Origin: Amycolatopsis thermoflava N1165
GTDB lineage: Bacteria > Actinomycetota > Actinomycetes > Mycobacteriales > Pseudonocardiaceae
DNA length: 64,000 nucleotides
Assembly (NCBI RefSeq): GCF_000473265.1
Contig: NZ_KI421511.1
Coordinates: 857,731 to 921,730 of the forward strand
Direction of reading: 5' to 3'
Shown: positions 53,475 to 61,633 of the stretch, one piece after another
Layout: each line of letters opens with the position of its first letter
Position numbering within the stretch: the stretch's first letter is position 1
Notes under the pieces: model-generated
Told to the model about the DNA's origin: nothing
Seen by the model: only the letters and a program-made list of their open reading frames with translations
The model's database searches: none
Translations under genes and position numbers: made by a program

Positions 53475-54491
53475 TCAGGGCAGGAACAGGGTGGAGTCGC
53501 CGAATTCGTGCCACAGGTAGTGGTGTTCGAGCGCCGCGTCGTAGGCCGCTGTGACCAGGGGGCGTCCGGCGACCGCGGCGAGCAGTCCGAGGTGGCTGGC
53601 CTCGGGCGCGTGCAGGCCGGTGACCAGCCCGGTCACCACCCGCGGTGGCCGGGCGGGCCCGAGCACCAGCTCGGTCCACCCGGTCGCCGCGTGCATTGCG
53701 CCGCTGGTTTCGGCGGCGCTCTCCAGCGCCCGGACGACGGTGGTGCCGACCGCGATCACCCGCCGGCCCGCGGAGCGCGTCAGCTCGACCAGTCGCGCGG
53801 TCGCCTCGGGCACGGTGAACCGTTCGGCGGCCGGTGGTTCGTGCAGTTCCGGGCTGGAGACCCCGGCGTGCAGGACGATCGGGGCGACGATGACGCCGCT
53901 GGCGATCAGGCGCACCAGCAGCGGCGCGGTGAACGGGCGCCCGGCGCTGGCCATCTCGGCGCTGCCCGGCTCGGTCGCGTACACGTTCTGGTAGTCCCGC
54001 AGCGGGAACCGCCCGGCGAGGTAGCCGTAGCCGATCGGGCGGCCGTGCCGGGCCAGGTAGTCCCGTACGGGCACCTCGGGCGTGACCGCCGCGCGCCAGA
54101 GCCGTGCGCTGGTGAACGGCTCGGCGAGCGTCAGGGTGACCCCGCCGGGCAGGCGCATCCGCTCGCCCGGGTGCACCGAGAGGTCCGGGCCGCTGCCGTC
54201 CGCGAGCCGCACCTCGACCACCCAGCCGCCGTCGTCCAGGGTCGTCGAGAGGTGCACGGGCGTCGGCTTTCCGTTGCCGCGCACCGCATCCAGGGCGGCC
54301 GGCACCGTGGCGGAGGTGTTGACCACGACGAGGTCACCCGGCTCGACGAGGTCCGGCAGGTCGCGGAACCGGTGGTGCTCGATCCGGCCCGGCCGGGCGA
54401 CCAGCAGCCGCACCGCGTCGCGCGGCACGCCCCGGCGTTCCGGCGGCGCCGTCGCCTCGCTGTCCGGCGGCAGCGTGAAGGGGATGGTCAC
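53475..54491 (-). CDS. QueA-like S-adenosylmethionine:tRNA ribosyltransferase-isomerase family protein
   Basis: A 338-residue member of the QueA family: DLPDLVEPGDLVVVNTSATVPAAL near residue 45, PIGYGYLAGRFPLRDYQNVYA, TAPLLVRLIASGVIVAPIVLHAG, a central VIAVGTTVVRALESAA and the C-terminal HYLWHEFGDSTLFLP. QueA makes epoxyqueuosine in tRNA from preQ1. Several typical QueA segments are altered and no other queuosine gene is in the window, so an alternative substrate is possible. It overlaps the SDR gene by 4 bp. Confidence 0.87.
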   Translation of the reverse strand: MTIPFTLPPDSEATAPPERRGVPRDAVRLLVARPGRIEHHRFRDLPDLVEPGDLVVVNTSATVPAALDAVRGNGKPTPVHLSTTLDDGGWVVEVRLADGSGPDLSVHPGERMRLPGGVTLTLAEPFTSARLWRAAVTPEVPVRDYLARHGRPIGYGYLAGRFPLRDYQNVYATEPGSAEMASAGRPFTAPLLVRLIASGVIVAPIVLHAGVSSPELHEPPAAERFTVPEATARLVELTRSAGRRVIAVGTTVVRALESAAETSGAMHAATGWTELVLGPARPPRVVTGLVTGLHAPEASHLGLLAAVAGRPLVTAAYDAALEHHYLWHEFGDSTLFLP

Positions 54492-55168
54492 GGCAGGATG
54501 TCCCGTGCCACGTAGCGCCCGCTCGGCAGGTCGCCCTCGGCGAGCCGCAGCAGCGCGGGCACGACCGTCTCCGGCGATGGCCGGTCGGAGACGTCCTCGC
54601 CGGGGAACGCCTGCTGCTGCAGGTCGGTGTTCATGTCGCCCGGGTCGCAGGCGTAGACCCGGACGTCCGGCTCCTCGGCGGCGAGGACGGCGGTGAGCTG
54701 GTCCAGGGCGGCTTTGGCCGAGCCGTAGCCGCCCCAGCCCGCGTACGGTTCGACGGCGGCGTCCGAGCTGATGTCGATGATGCGGCCGCGGCGGCGGCGC
54801 AGACCCGGCAGCAGCAGCTGGATCAGTGCCAGGGGAGCGATCGTGTCGATCGCGTAGACGCGTTCCAGTTCGGCGAGCGGGTAGTCGGCCAGCGGCGGCT
54901 GTGGGCTGGGGCCGAGCGCGCTCGCGTTGTTGACCAGTAGGTCCACCCCGTCCGGAGCGGCCTCGGCGAGGGTCGCCCGGTGCCCGGGGTCGGCGACGTC
55001 GCCCGCGATCGCGGTGACGCCGGAAACGCCGGCGAGCGCGCGCTCGAGCCGGTCCCCGTCGCGCGCGTCCGCGATCACCCGCCAGCCGCGCCGCGCGAGC
55101 GCTCCGGTCAGGGCGAGTCCGAGCCCGCGGGAGGCCCCGGTGACGACCGCGGTTCTGTCGTGTGCCAT
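54488..55168 (-). CDS. short-chain dehydrogenase/reductase
   Basis: A 226-residue classical SDR with the cofactor motif TGASRGLG (residues 10-17), NNAS in place of NNAG, catalytic Ser in IDISSDAA and Tyr-x3-Lys in YGSAKAALDQ. It is shorter than the usual 250 residues. The ATG at 55168 coincides with the predicted transcription start of the promoter at 55175-55205, so the message is leaderless. It is co-transcribed with the QueA-like gene. A role in redox or xenobiotic response is suggested only by the promoter type. Confidence 0.9.
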   Translation of the reverse strand: MAHDRTAVVTGASRGLGLALTGALARRGWRVIADARDGDRLERALAGVSGVTAIAGDVADPGHRATLAEAAPDGVDLLVNNASALGPSPQPPLADYPLAELERVYAIDTIAPLALIQLLLPGLRRRRGRIIDISSDAAVEPYAGWGGYGSAKAALDQLTAVLAAEEPDVRVYACDPGDMNTDLQQQAFPGEDVSDRPSPETVVPALLRLAEGDLPSGRYVARDILP

Positions 55169-55174
55169 GTCGTC

Positions 55175-55205
55175 AGCATGAAACCTCCAGTTACCTGGAG
55201 GTCAA
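55175..55205 (-). promoter_or_regulatory. MerR/SoxR-type promoter for the SDR-QueA operon
   Basis: On the minus strand TTGACC (55205-55200) and CATGCT (55180-55175) are separated by 19 bp, the over-long spacer typical of MerR-family activation. The spacer is filled by the inverted repeat ACCTCCAG-TTAC-CTGGAGGT (plus strand, 55183-55202), close to the SoxR-type consensus CCTCAAG-N4-CTTGAGG. No MerR gene lies in the window. Confidence 0.72.
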
Positions 55206-55639
55206 GAGAAAACTCCGCGCGTATCGCGGGGCGCTGACCAGGTTTTCGCGCGCGTCGTGAGAACACGGTCTGTTCGAACGGTACAGCCCGTGGAAGACCG
55301 CGCATGCACGGTCGCGGTCGTGGGACCGTGGATGGCGCCCGGCGGAAGATCCGGAACGAGGTGATCCAAGCTGAGGTTGAGTGGGGCATCTCGGTCGTTT
55401 CCAGGGTGGTGCGAACACCTCGGTATCCTGCTGGGGCTCGGAAAATGGGGCGCACGCCCGCGGCCGACAGCTACCGGGTCGAACTCACAACGCCAAGTTG
55501 CACTGGTTCAGACGCGTGGAGGCAGGGCGCCCTGCGGATCAGGAAACACCGGCAGCGTGCCCGCCGTCCCGCCTACCTCGAGAACCTGACGAGGTGCGCC
55601 AGTGGCGACGATCCGAAACGAATGCAGTCCCGCATCGCT
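55206..55639. other. non-coding stretch beside a pseudogene
   Basis: No convincing gene, RNA or repeat found. Open frames here lack actinomycete codon bias. It may be degraded remains of the acyl-CoA dehydrogenase gene to its right. Confidence 0.6.
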
Positions 55640-55980
55640 GGTGCGCGCGGACCATCTCCGGCAGCTCCGGCTTCTTCAATTCGTCCCGCCGAAAGGATGA
55701 TCGGCTGCGTCCCCAGCTTGTTCACCGCCGGGGTCAGCGACGCCGACGCGTCCACCGGCGCGACTTCCTCGATCACGAGGCACGCCGCGATCGCATCCGC
55801 GCCCTGACCCTCGTGCTCGTCGGGGATGTGCACCGCGTTGAAACCCGCGCTGTGGAGTGCTTTCAGGGCTTCGTAGAGGAAGCGCTCGTACTCATCGACG
55901 TCGGCGGCGTGGGGTGCGATTGCCCGCGCGGCCAGGGCGCGTACGGCGGCGCGGAGTTCTTCGTGCTCCTCAGGCAGTAC
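55640..55980 (-). pseudogene. acyl-CoA dehydrogenase fragment, frameshifted and truncated
   Basis: Reading the minus strand from 55977 gives LPEEHEELRAAVRALA, then HSAGFNAVHIPDEHEGQGADAI and SASLTPAVNKLGTQPIILSAG, the N-terminal domain of an acyl-CoA dehydrogenase. Near 55686 the similarity switches frame (DELKKPELPEM) and then fades. No start codon precedes it and more than two thirds of the usual 380 residues are missing. It directly follows the 3-hydroxybutyryl-CoA dehydrogenase gene, so the pair was probably once an operon of beta-oxidation-like enzymes. Confidence 0.8.
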
Positions 55981-55981
55981 A

Positions 55982-56848
55982 TCAGGCGTCCTTGCGGTAG
56001 TCGTAGAAACCGCGGCCGGACTTGCGGCCGAGCAGGCCCGCGTCGACCATGCGCAGCAGCAGCGGCGGGGGAGCGTAGAGCGGCTCCTTGAACTCCGCGT
56101 ACATCGACTCGGCGACGGCCTTCGTGGTGTCGAGCCCGATGAGGTCGGCCAGGCGCAGCGGCCCCATGGGGTGGGCGCAGCCGTGGACCATGCCGTTGTC
56201 GATGTCCTCGGCCGCGGCGAACCCGGACTCCAGCATGCGGATCGCCGACAGCAGGTAGGGGACCAGCAGTGCGTTGACCACGAACCCGGACCGGTCCTGC
56301 GCGTGCACCACCGTCTTGCCCAGCGTCTCCGATGCGAACTCCGCCGCGCGTTCGCGTGTCCGGTCCGCGGTCAGGAGCGAAGGGATGAGCTCGACCAGCG
56401 GCAGCACCGGAACCGGGTTGAAGAAGTGGATGCCCACCACCTGGGCGGCCCGTTCGGTGGCCACCGCCAGTTTCATGATCGGGATCGACGACGTGTTCGA
56501 CGCGAGGATCGCGTCCGGCCGCTGGACGATCTTGTCCAGCCGCTCGAACACGTCGATCTTGATGTGCTCGTCCTCGGCGACCGCCTCGATCACCAGGTCC
56601 CGGTCGGCGAAGTCGTCGAGATCCGCGGTGTAGGACACGCGGCCGTCCACGGTCGCGCGGCCCTCCGCGGAGAGTTTGCCCGCGCGGGTCGCGCGGTCCA
56701 GCGACGTGCTGATCCGCTCCCGCGCTGCCGCCAGCGCCGCCTCGCCCGCTTCCGCGACGACCACGTCCAGCCCTGCCCGGGCACACACCTCGGCGATGCC
56801 GGACCCCATCAGCCCGCCGCCGACCACGCCCACCTTCGCGATGTCCAT
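55982..56848 (-). CDS. 3-hydroxybutyryl-CoA dehydrogenase
   Basis: A 288-residue NAD(P)-dependent dehydrogenase: Rossmann motif VGVVGGGLMGSGIAEVCARAGLDVVV, VIEAVAEDEHIKIDVF, SNTSSIPI, the catalytic His/Glu in GIHFFNPVPVLPLVELI and the C-terminal DNGMVHGCAHPMGPLRLADLIGLD. It interconverts acetoacetyl-CoA and 3-hydroxybutyryl-CoA. The family is clear and full length (about 285). The downstream acyl-CoA dehydrogenase is decayed, so this gene may now act alone or feed other pathways. Confidence 0.94.
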   Translation of the reverse strand: MDIAKVGVVGGGLMGSGIAEVCARAGLDVVVAEAGEAALAAARERISTSLDRATRAGKLSAEGRATVDGRVSYTADLDDFADRDLVIEAVAEDEHIKIDVFERLDKIVQRPDAILASNTSSIPIMKLAVATERAAQVVGIHFFNPVPVLPLVELIPSLLTADRTRERAAEFASETLGKTVVHAQDRSGFVVNALLVPYLLSAIRMLESGFAAAEDIDNGMVHGCAHPMGPLRLADLIGLDTTKAVAESMYAEFKEPLYAPPPLLLRMVDAGLLGRKSGRGFYDYRKDA

Positions 56849-56994
56849 GACGACCGAGAGTAGTAGGATGACCGACTATTGGGCATATGAGTATCTGCGA
56901 TCCAGCTCACGCTGCTCGTGGGTCGCATCCCCGGGTCTGAACGAGCGTTTCCCATGCGTGGTGAATCCCGGACGGAGGACCGCACGGAACACCG

Positions 56995-58374
56995 GTGGCG
57001 CTGCGACGTGTGTGTGACGATGTCCCGGTGCGAGGACTTCTTCCCCTGGCGGGTATGCGCCTGCGCGTGCCCGGCGCCGGGGCGGCGGCATGGCATGCGG
57101 CGCGGATGCTGGGCGGGCTGGGAGCGTCCGTGGTCTGCGAGGCGGAGAACCAGGGCTCGGCAGCCGATTGGGCGGCCTCCGGCGTCATGGCACTGACCGG
57201 GACCCGGGACGGCGATCCGGTGCTGCCGCCGGGCCAGGCGGCCAGCGCCGTGCGTGGGGCGTTGCTGGCGCTCGAGTCCCTCTGCGCGCAGGCGGGACGC
57301 CCGGTGGCGCTGCCGGGCGTGGGCGTGTTGTCGGAGCGGGCCGCGATCATGGGGTTGCGCCGCGACGCGCCACGGGCGCCGCGCGGGGCGTTCCGGGTGT
57401 TGCGGGCTGCTGACTCCTGGGTGGGGCTGAACCTGGCCCGGCCATCGGATGAGGAGTTGCTCCCGGCGTGGCTGGAGGATGCGGACCCGGTGCTGGAGGA
57501 GGTGGTCGCGCGGCGAACGGCGAGCGAGCTGGCCGAGCGGGCCCGGTTGCTGGGGTTGCCGTTCGCGGTGCTGCCTTCGGGGCCTGACGAGCAGTTGATC
57601 GCGCGTGGGCAGGTGCCGGAGGTGCGGCCGTTCGTGCTCACTGGCGGGCCGGGGACGCGGCGGGGATTTCTGCCGCCGACCTTGGTGGTGGATCTGTCGG
57701 CGTTGTGGGCGGGGCCGTTGTGCGGGCACCTGCTGACCCTGGCGGGGGCGCGGGTGGTCAAGGTCGAGAGCCTGTCCCGTCCGGACGGTGCCCGCTCGGG
57801 GGAACGGGAGTTCTACGACCTGCTGCACGCGGGGCAGGAGTCGGTGGCGCTGAACTTCGGGTCGCCGGAGGGGCGGGCGTCGCTGGCGCGGTTGGTCGAG
57901 GCGGCGGATGTGGTGATCGAGGGGTCGCGGCCGCGGGCGTTGCGGCAGCTGGGCATCGACGCCGACGAGGTGCTGGCGCGGGCGCGGGACAAAGTGTGGA
58001 TCAGCATCACCGCATACGGGCGGACGGGGCCGTGGGCGAACGTGCCGGGGTTCGGAGACGACGCGGCACTGGCGGCGGGGTTGCTGGCGTTCGATCCGGT
58101 GACCGGGGTGCCGTCGCCGGTCGGGGACGCGATCGCGGATCCGGTGACGGGGGTGAACGCGGCGCTGATCGCGGTGGCCTGCCGGATGGCCGGCGGGACG
58201 TGGCTGGCGGACCTGGCGTTGCGGGAGCAGATCGCGGCCACCCTGGAGTTGCCGGGGGAGCCGGGACCGCCGGGAGAGGTGGCCGCTCCGGTGGCGCGCA
58301 CCCCGGCCGGGCGGGCGCCGGAGCTGGGTGCGGACACCGGACGGGTGCTGGCCGAGCTGGGGGCGCGGTGCTGA
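56995..58374 (+). CDS. CoA-transferase family III (CaiB/BaiF) protein
   Basis: A protein of up to 459 residues. The C-terminal half is a clear family III CoA-transferase N-domain: VVDLSALWAGPLCGHLLTLAGARVVKVESLSRPDGAR, then DLLHAGQESVALNFGSPEGRASLARLVEAADVVIEGSRPRAL and ITAYGRTGPWANVPGFGDDAALAAGLL. The N-terminal half looks like a degenerate second copy (PLAGMRLRVPGAGAAAWHAARMLGGLGASVV). The catalytic aspartate usual in Frc-type enzymes is not obvious. GTG 56995 is the longest start; GTG 57028 is a good alternative. Near an amidohydrolase and a transporter, so probably catabolic. Confidence 0.83.
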   Translation: MALRRVCDDVPVRGLLPLAGMRLRVPGAGAAAWHAARMLGGLGASVVCEAENQGSAADWAASGVMALTGTRDGDPVLPPGQAASAVRGALLALESLCAQAGRPVALPGVGVLSERAAIMGLRRDAPRAPRGAFRVLRAADSWVGLNLARPSDEELLPAWLEDADPVLEEVVARRTASELAERARLLGLPFAVLPSGPDEQLIARGQVPEVRPFVLTGGPGTRRGFLPPTLVVDLSALWAGPLCGHLLTLAGARVVKVESLSRPDGARSGEREFYDLLHAGQESVALNFGSPEGRASLARLVEAADVVIEGSRPRALRQLGIDADEVLARARDKVWISITAYGRTGPWANVPGFGDDAALAAGLLAFDPVTGVPSPVGDAIADPVTGVNAALIAVACRMAGGTWLADLALREQIAATLELPGEPGPPGEVAAPVARTPAGRAPELGADTGRVLAELGARC

Positions 58375-58417
58375 TTCAGCGCGCGGCGTGGGCGGGCGAC
58401 GAGCGGGCGGTGACATC

Positions 58418-59704
58418 GTGCTGATCCGGCGGGCCGAGGTCGAGGGGCGCCTGACCGATGTCCGTGTCCGCGTGGAGCAGGTGGCGGAGCTGGGCGACCT
58501 GCGGCCCGAGCCGGGGGAGGAGGTCGTCGAGGCGCGGGGCGGGGCGCTGTTGCCGGGGCTGCACGATCACCACCTCCACCTGCTGTCCCTCGCGGCCGCG
58601 GCGTCGTCGGTGCGCTGCGGGCCGCCGGAGGTGCGTGATCTCAACGGGCTCGCCCGGGTGCTGCGCGCGGCCGAGGGACCGGTCCGGGGGATCGGCTACC
58701 ACGAAAGCGTGGCCGGGATTCTCGACCGGCATGCGCTGGATCGGCTCGTGCCGGACCGACCGGTGCGGGTGCAGCACCGTGGCGGGGCGTTGTGGATGCT
58801 CAACACCCCTGCGCTGGCCGAGGCGGGGCTGACCGAACGGTTCCCGGACGGGCGGCTCTGGCGCGCCGACGAGGAGCTGCGAGGGTCGCAGCCGCCGCCG
58901 GATCTCGCGGTGGTCGGCAGGCGGTTGGCCGCGGTGGGCATCACCGGGGTCACCGACGCGACGCCGCGGCTGTCCGAGGACACGGTGCGCCTGCTGACGG
59001 CGTTGCCGCAGCGGGTGCGCCTTCTGGGGGTTCCCACCGGTGCCCGGCTACCGCCGGGGTTCGAGGTGGGGCCGTGGAAGATCCTGCGCCCCGACCACGA
59101 GCCACCGGACTGGGAGGCCCTGCGGGACGAAGTCGCGCGGGTGCACGCCGAGGGCCGGGCGGTCGCGATCCACGCCGTCACCCGCGAGTCGTTGGTCGTC
59201 ACGCTGGGCGTGCTGAGCGAGGTGGGCACGATCCCCGGCGACCGGATCGAGCACGCCGCGATCGTGGGTGCGGAGGCGATCCCGCTGCTCGCCGAGATCA
59301 ATCCCGTGGTGGTGACCCAGCCGGGGTTCGTCACCGAGCGCGAACCCGAGTACCGGCGGGACATCCCCGCCGACGAGCACGCCGACCTCTACCGCTATGC
59401 CAGCCTGCTCGACGCCGGCCTCCGGGTGGCGCCCAGCAGTGACGCGCCCTTCGCGGACGTGGACCCGTGGCGCGCCATCGCAGCTGCCGCCCGTCGCGAA
59501 CTGGGCCAATCCGAACGGGTGTCTGCGCAGCGCGCGCTGGAGGGCTACCTGGCCCCGCTGTCCAACCCCGGCGGCGCGCCCCGGCACGTCACCGCCGGGG
59601 CGCCCGCCGATCTGTGCCTGCTCAGCGTTCCGCTGAGGGAAGCGCTGACCTGTCCCGACTCAGGGTTCGTGGCTGCGACGTGGTGTCGTGGCCGGCGCGC
59701 GTGA
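58418..59704 (+). CDS. amidohydrolase, YtcJ-like
   Basis: A 428-residue metal-dependent amidohydrolase of the YtcJ/Amidohydro_3 group. The N-terminal composite beta domain leads to the metal site LLPGLHDHHLHLLSLAAAA (HxH). Later metal ligands are His in VAIHAVTRESL and DRIEHAAIV, and Asp in APSSDAPFADVDPWRAIAAA. It hydrolyses an amide or related C-N bond; the substrate is unknown. GTG 58418 is used; the gene starts 43 bp after the CoA-transferase. Its 3' end overlaps the convergent transporter gene by 83 bp. Confidence 0.87.
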   Translation: MLIRRAEVEGRLTDVRVRVEQVAELGDLRPEPGEEVVEARGGALLPGLHDHHLHLLSLAAAASSVRCGPPEVRDLNGLARVLRAAEGPVRGIGYHESVAGILDRHALDRLVPDRPVRVQHRGGALWMLNTPALAEAGLTERFPDGRLWRADEELRGSQPPPDLAVVGRRLAAVGITGVTDATPRLSEDTVRLLTALPQRVRLLGVPTGARLPPGFEVGPWKILRPDHEPPDWEALRDEVARVHAEGRAVAIHAVTRESLVVTLGVLSEVGTIPGDRIEHAAIVGAEAIPLLAEINPVVVTQPGFVTEREPEYRRDIPADEHADLYRYASLLDAGLRVAPSSDAPFADVDPWRAIAAAARRELGQSERVSAQRALEGYLAPLSNPGGAPRHVTAGAPADLCLLSVPLREALTCPDSGFVAATWCRGRRA

Positions 59705-60953
59705 TCGCCACCCCGGTCAGGCCGACCAGGGCGAGCACGACGAGCATGACGCTGAGCGCGGTCGTCTCCCCGTCCACACCGGCCAGTTGCACGGCGAGCA
59801 GCGGGATGCAGGCCGCGCCGAGCATGTTGCCGAATTCGCGGGCCAGGCCCATCCCGCTGTAGCGGTACTGGGTGGAGAACAGCTCGGTCACCAGGGTTCC
59901 GGCCGGAGCGACGATCGCCGAGGCCGCGACGCCGTTGCCCAGGAACATCGCGAGCCACAGCCCGAACGGCCAGTCCGGCTGCAGCAGGACGAAGAACGGG
60001 AACGCCAGCACGCCCGAAGCCACCATGCCGAAGGTGATGACCGGACGGCGGCCGACCACATCGGACAGCCAGCCGAACACCGGGATCAGCAGGCCGCATG
60101 AAATCTGCGCGACGAGGAGTCCGGTGAACGTCTCGGTGCGGGAGAACCCGACGTGCGTGCCGGCGTAGGAGACCACGAACACGAGGTAGAAGTAGCCGAA
60201 CCCGGTCTGCGCGGTCACGATCGCGATGATCGCGAGCACCGATCGGGCCTGGTGGCGCAGGATGTGCCGGATCGGGGTGCGCGCGGTGCGGCCTTCCTGG
60301 TCGGCTTCGCGGAAGCTGGGCGTCTCCGGCAGCCGCAGCCGGACCCACAGCCCGTAGGCGACGAGCACGGCGCTGAGCAGGAAGGGAATCCGCCAGCCCC
60401 AGGCGAAGAACTGCTCGGCGGTGGTCGCCGACGACGCGGCGAGCAGCGCGAGCGTCCCGAGCATGCCGCCGAACGACGCCCCGGCCGCGGGAAGAGAACC
60501 CAGCAACCCGCGCCGCCGGTCCGGGGCGAACTCGACGGCCACCAGCGTGGCACCGCCGAACTCGCCGCTGGCGCCGATGCCCTGGAGGATGCGCAGCACC
60601 ACGAGCAGGACCGGGGCCAGCCAGCCGATCGTGCCGTGGCCGGGCGCGAGTCCGATGCAGACGGTCGCGAACCCCATGAGCAGCAGGGTGAAGACGAGGA
60701 CGCGCCGGCGGCCGAAGCGGTCTCCGATGCTGCCGAGGATCGAACCACCGATCGGGCGGACGAGGAAGGCGACGGCGAAGGTCGCCACGGACTGCATGGT
60801 GGCCAGGAACGGGGACGCGCCGGGGAAGAAGACCCTCGGGAAAACGGTCGCGGCCGCCGAGGCGTACAGGCTGAAGTCGTAGTACTCCAGCACCGAGCCG
60901 GCGAATGCGGCGGTGCTCGCGCGCCTGCGCGCGCCGGACTGCTCAGTGTGCAT
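59622..60953 (-). CDS. metabolite:H+ symporter (MHS family, MFS)
   Basis: A 443-residue, 12-helix transporter of the MHS family (ShiA/KgtP/ProP type). FAGSVLEYYDFSLYASAAATVFPRVFFP at the N-terminus, RPIGGSILGSIGDRFGRRRVL after helix 2 and RILQGIGASGEFGGATL in helix 4 are diagnostic. These proteins import small organic acids or zwitterions with protons. It starts 28 bp after the TetR gene and is probably co-transcribed with it. The last 28 codons lie opposite the amidohydrolase gene. Confidence 0.93.
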   Translation of the reverse strand: MHTEQSGARRRASTAAFAGSVLEYYDFSLYASAAATVFPRVFFPGASPFLATMQSVATFAVAFLVRPIGGSILGSIGDRFGRRRVLVFTLLLMGFATVCIGLAPGHGTIGWLAPVLLVVLRILQGIGASGEFGGATLVAVEFAPDRRRGLLGSLPAAGASFGGMLGTLALLAASSATTAEQFFAWGWRIPFLLSAVLVAYGLWVRLRLPETPSFREADQEGRTARTPIRHILRHQARSVLAIIAIVTAQTGFGYFYLVFVVSYAGTHVGFSRTETFTGLLVAQISCGLLIPVFGWLSDVVGRRPVITFGMVASGVLAFPFFVLLQPDWPFGLWLAMFLGNGVAASAIVAPAGTLVTELFSTQYRYSGMGLAREFGNMLGAACIPLLAVQLAGVDGETTALSVMLVVLALVGLTGVAITRAGHDTTSQPRTLSRDRSALPSAER

Positions 60954-60981
60954 CGTTGCTCCACTTCGGGGGACGGGGAAC

Positions 60982-61587
60982 TCATCGGGCGATCAGGTAG
61001 GGGGGAAGCACGTCGCGGAGGCGGACGGCCAGCGCCTCGGCGCTCACCGGGCGGCCGTCGCGCAGCCATTGCGCGATCACGCCCATCACGCCGGCGGCGA
61101 CGTAGCGCGCCGTCACGTCCACGTCCACTTCGGGCGGAAGATCGCGAACGCCCCGCAGGGTGTGGCGGTTCCGCTCGGTGAACGCGTCCTCGACGGCGGT
61201 GAAGAACGGTGTGGCGCCGGAGCCCAGCAGCCGCTCGTAGACGGTGGCCCGCTCGGCGAGATACTCGATCACCGCGAGGAGCGAATCCAGACTGGCTTGT
61301 GCGGGGTCGCCCGGGCGGCTCGCCGCGTCGGCCACCGCGACCACGTCGAACAGGTCGGAGGTGGCAGCCACGGCCAGCGCGTCGAGGTCCGGGAAATGGG
61401 CGTAGAACGACGTTCTGTTCACGCCCGCCCGCGTCACGATCTCCTTGACCGTGACATCGGCACCTCCTTCGGCTGCGAGCTCCTGGAACGCGTTGACCAG
61501 GCGTTTCCTGGTCCGCTGGGCGCGTGCGTCGGTGCTGCCGCGCATCCGGCCGCGCAATTCGTCCTGAGGTTGCCTGCCCTGGGCCAT
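60982..61587 (-). CDS. TetR-family transcriptional regulator
   Basis: A 201-residue TetR protein with the helix-turn-helix LVNAFQELAAEGGADVTVKEIVTRAGVNRTSFYAHFPDLDALA (residues 29-72) and a helical C-terminal domain. A perfect palindrome 18 bp before its start suggests autoregulation. It precedes the symporter gene and follows the VanB-type reductase gene on the same strand, so it may govern uptake and oxidation of one substrate. Confidence 0.92.
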   Translation of the reverse strand: MAQGRQPQDELRGRMRGSTDARAQRTRKRLVNAFQELAAEGGADVTVKEIVTRAGVNRTSFYAHFPDLDALAVAATSDLFDVVAVADAASRPGDPAQASLDSLLAVIEYLAERATVYERLLGSGATPFFTAVEDAFTERNRHTLRGVRDLPPEVDVDVTARYVAAGVMGVIAQWLRDGRPVSAEALAVRLRDVLPPYLIAR

Positions 61588-61604
61588 TGCGCGAGCTTAC
61601 AACT

Positions 61605-61623
61605 TAACGGACACTGTCCGTTA
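61605..61623. promoter_or_regulatory. TetR operator
   Basis: TAACGGACACTGTCCGTTA is a perfect inverted repeat (9-bp arms, one central base) between the TetR start at 61587 and the reductase stop at 61634. It is in the position expected for autorepression. Confidence 0.75.
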
Positions 61624-61633
61624 GACAGAGTCG

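Noticed and set aside
55304-55807. A 167-codon plus-strand frame in the gap before the 3-hydroxybutyryl-CoA dehydrogenase
   Set aside because: The translation has no domain character and half of it is antisense to the acyl-CoA dehydrogenase remnant.
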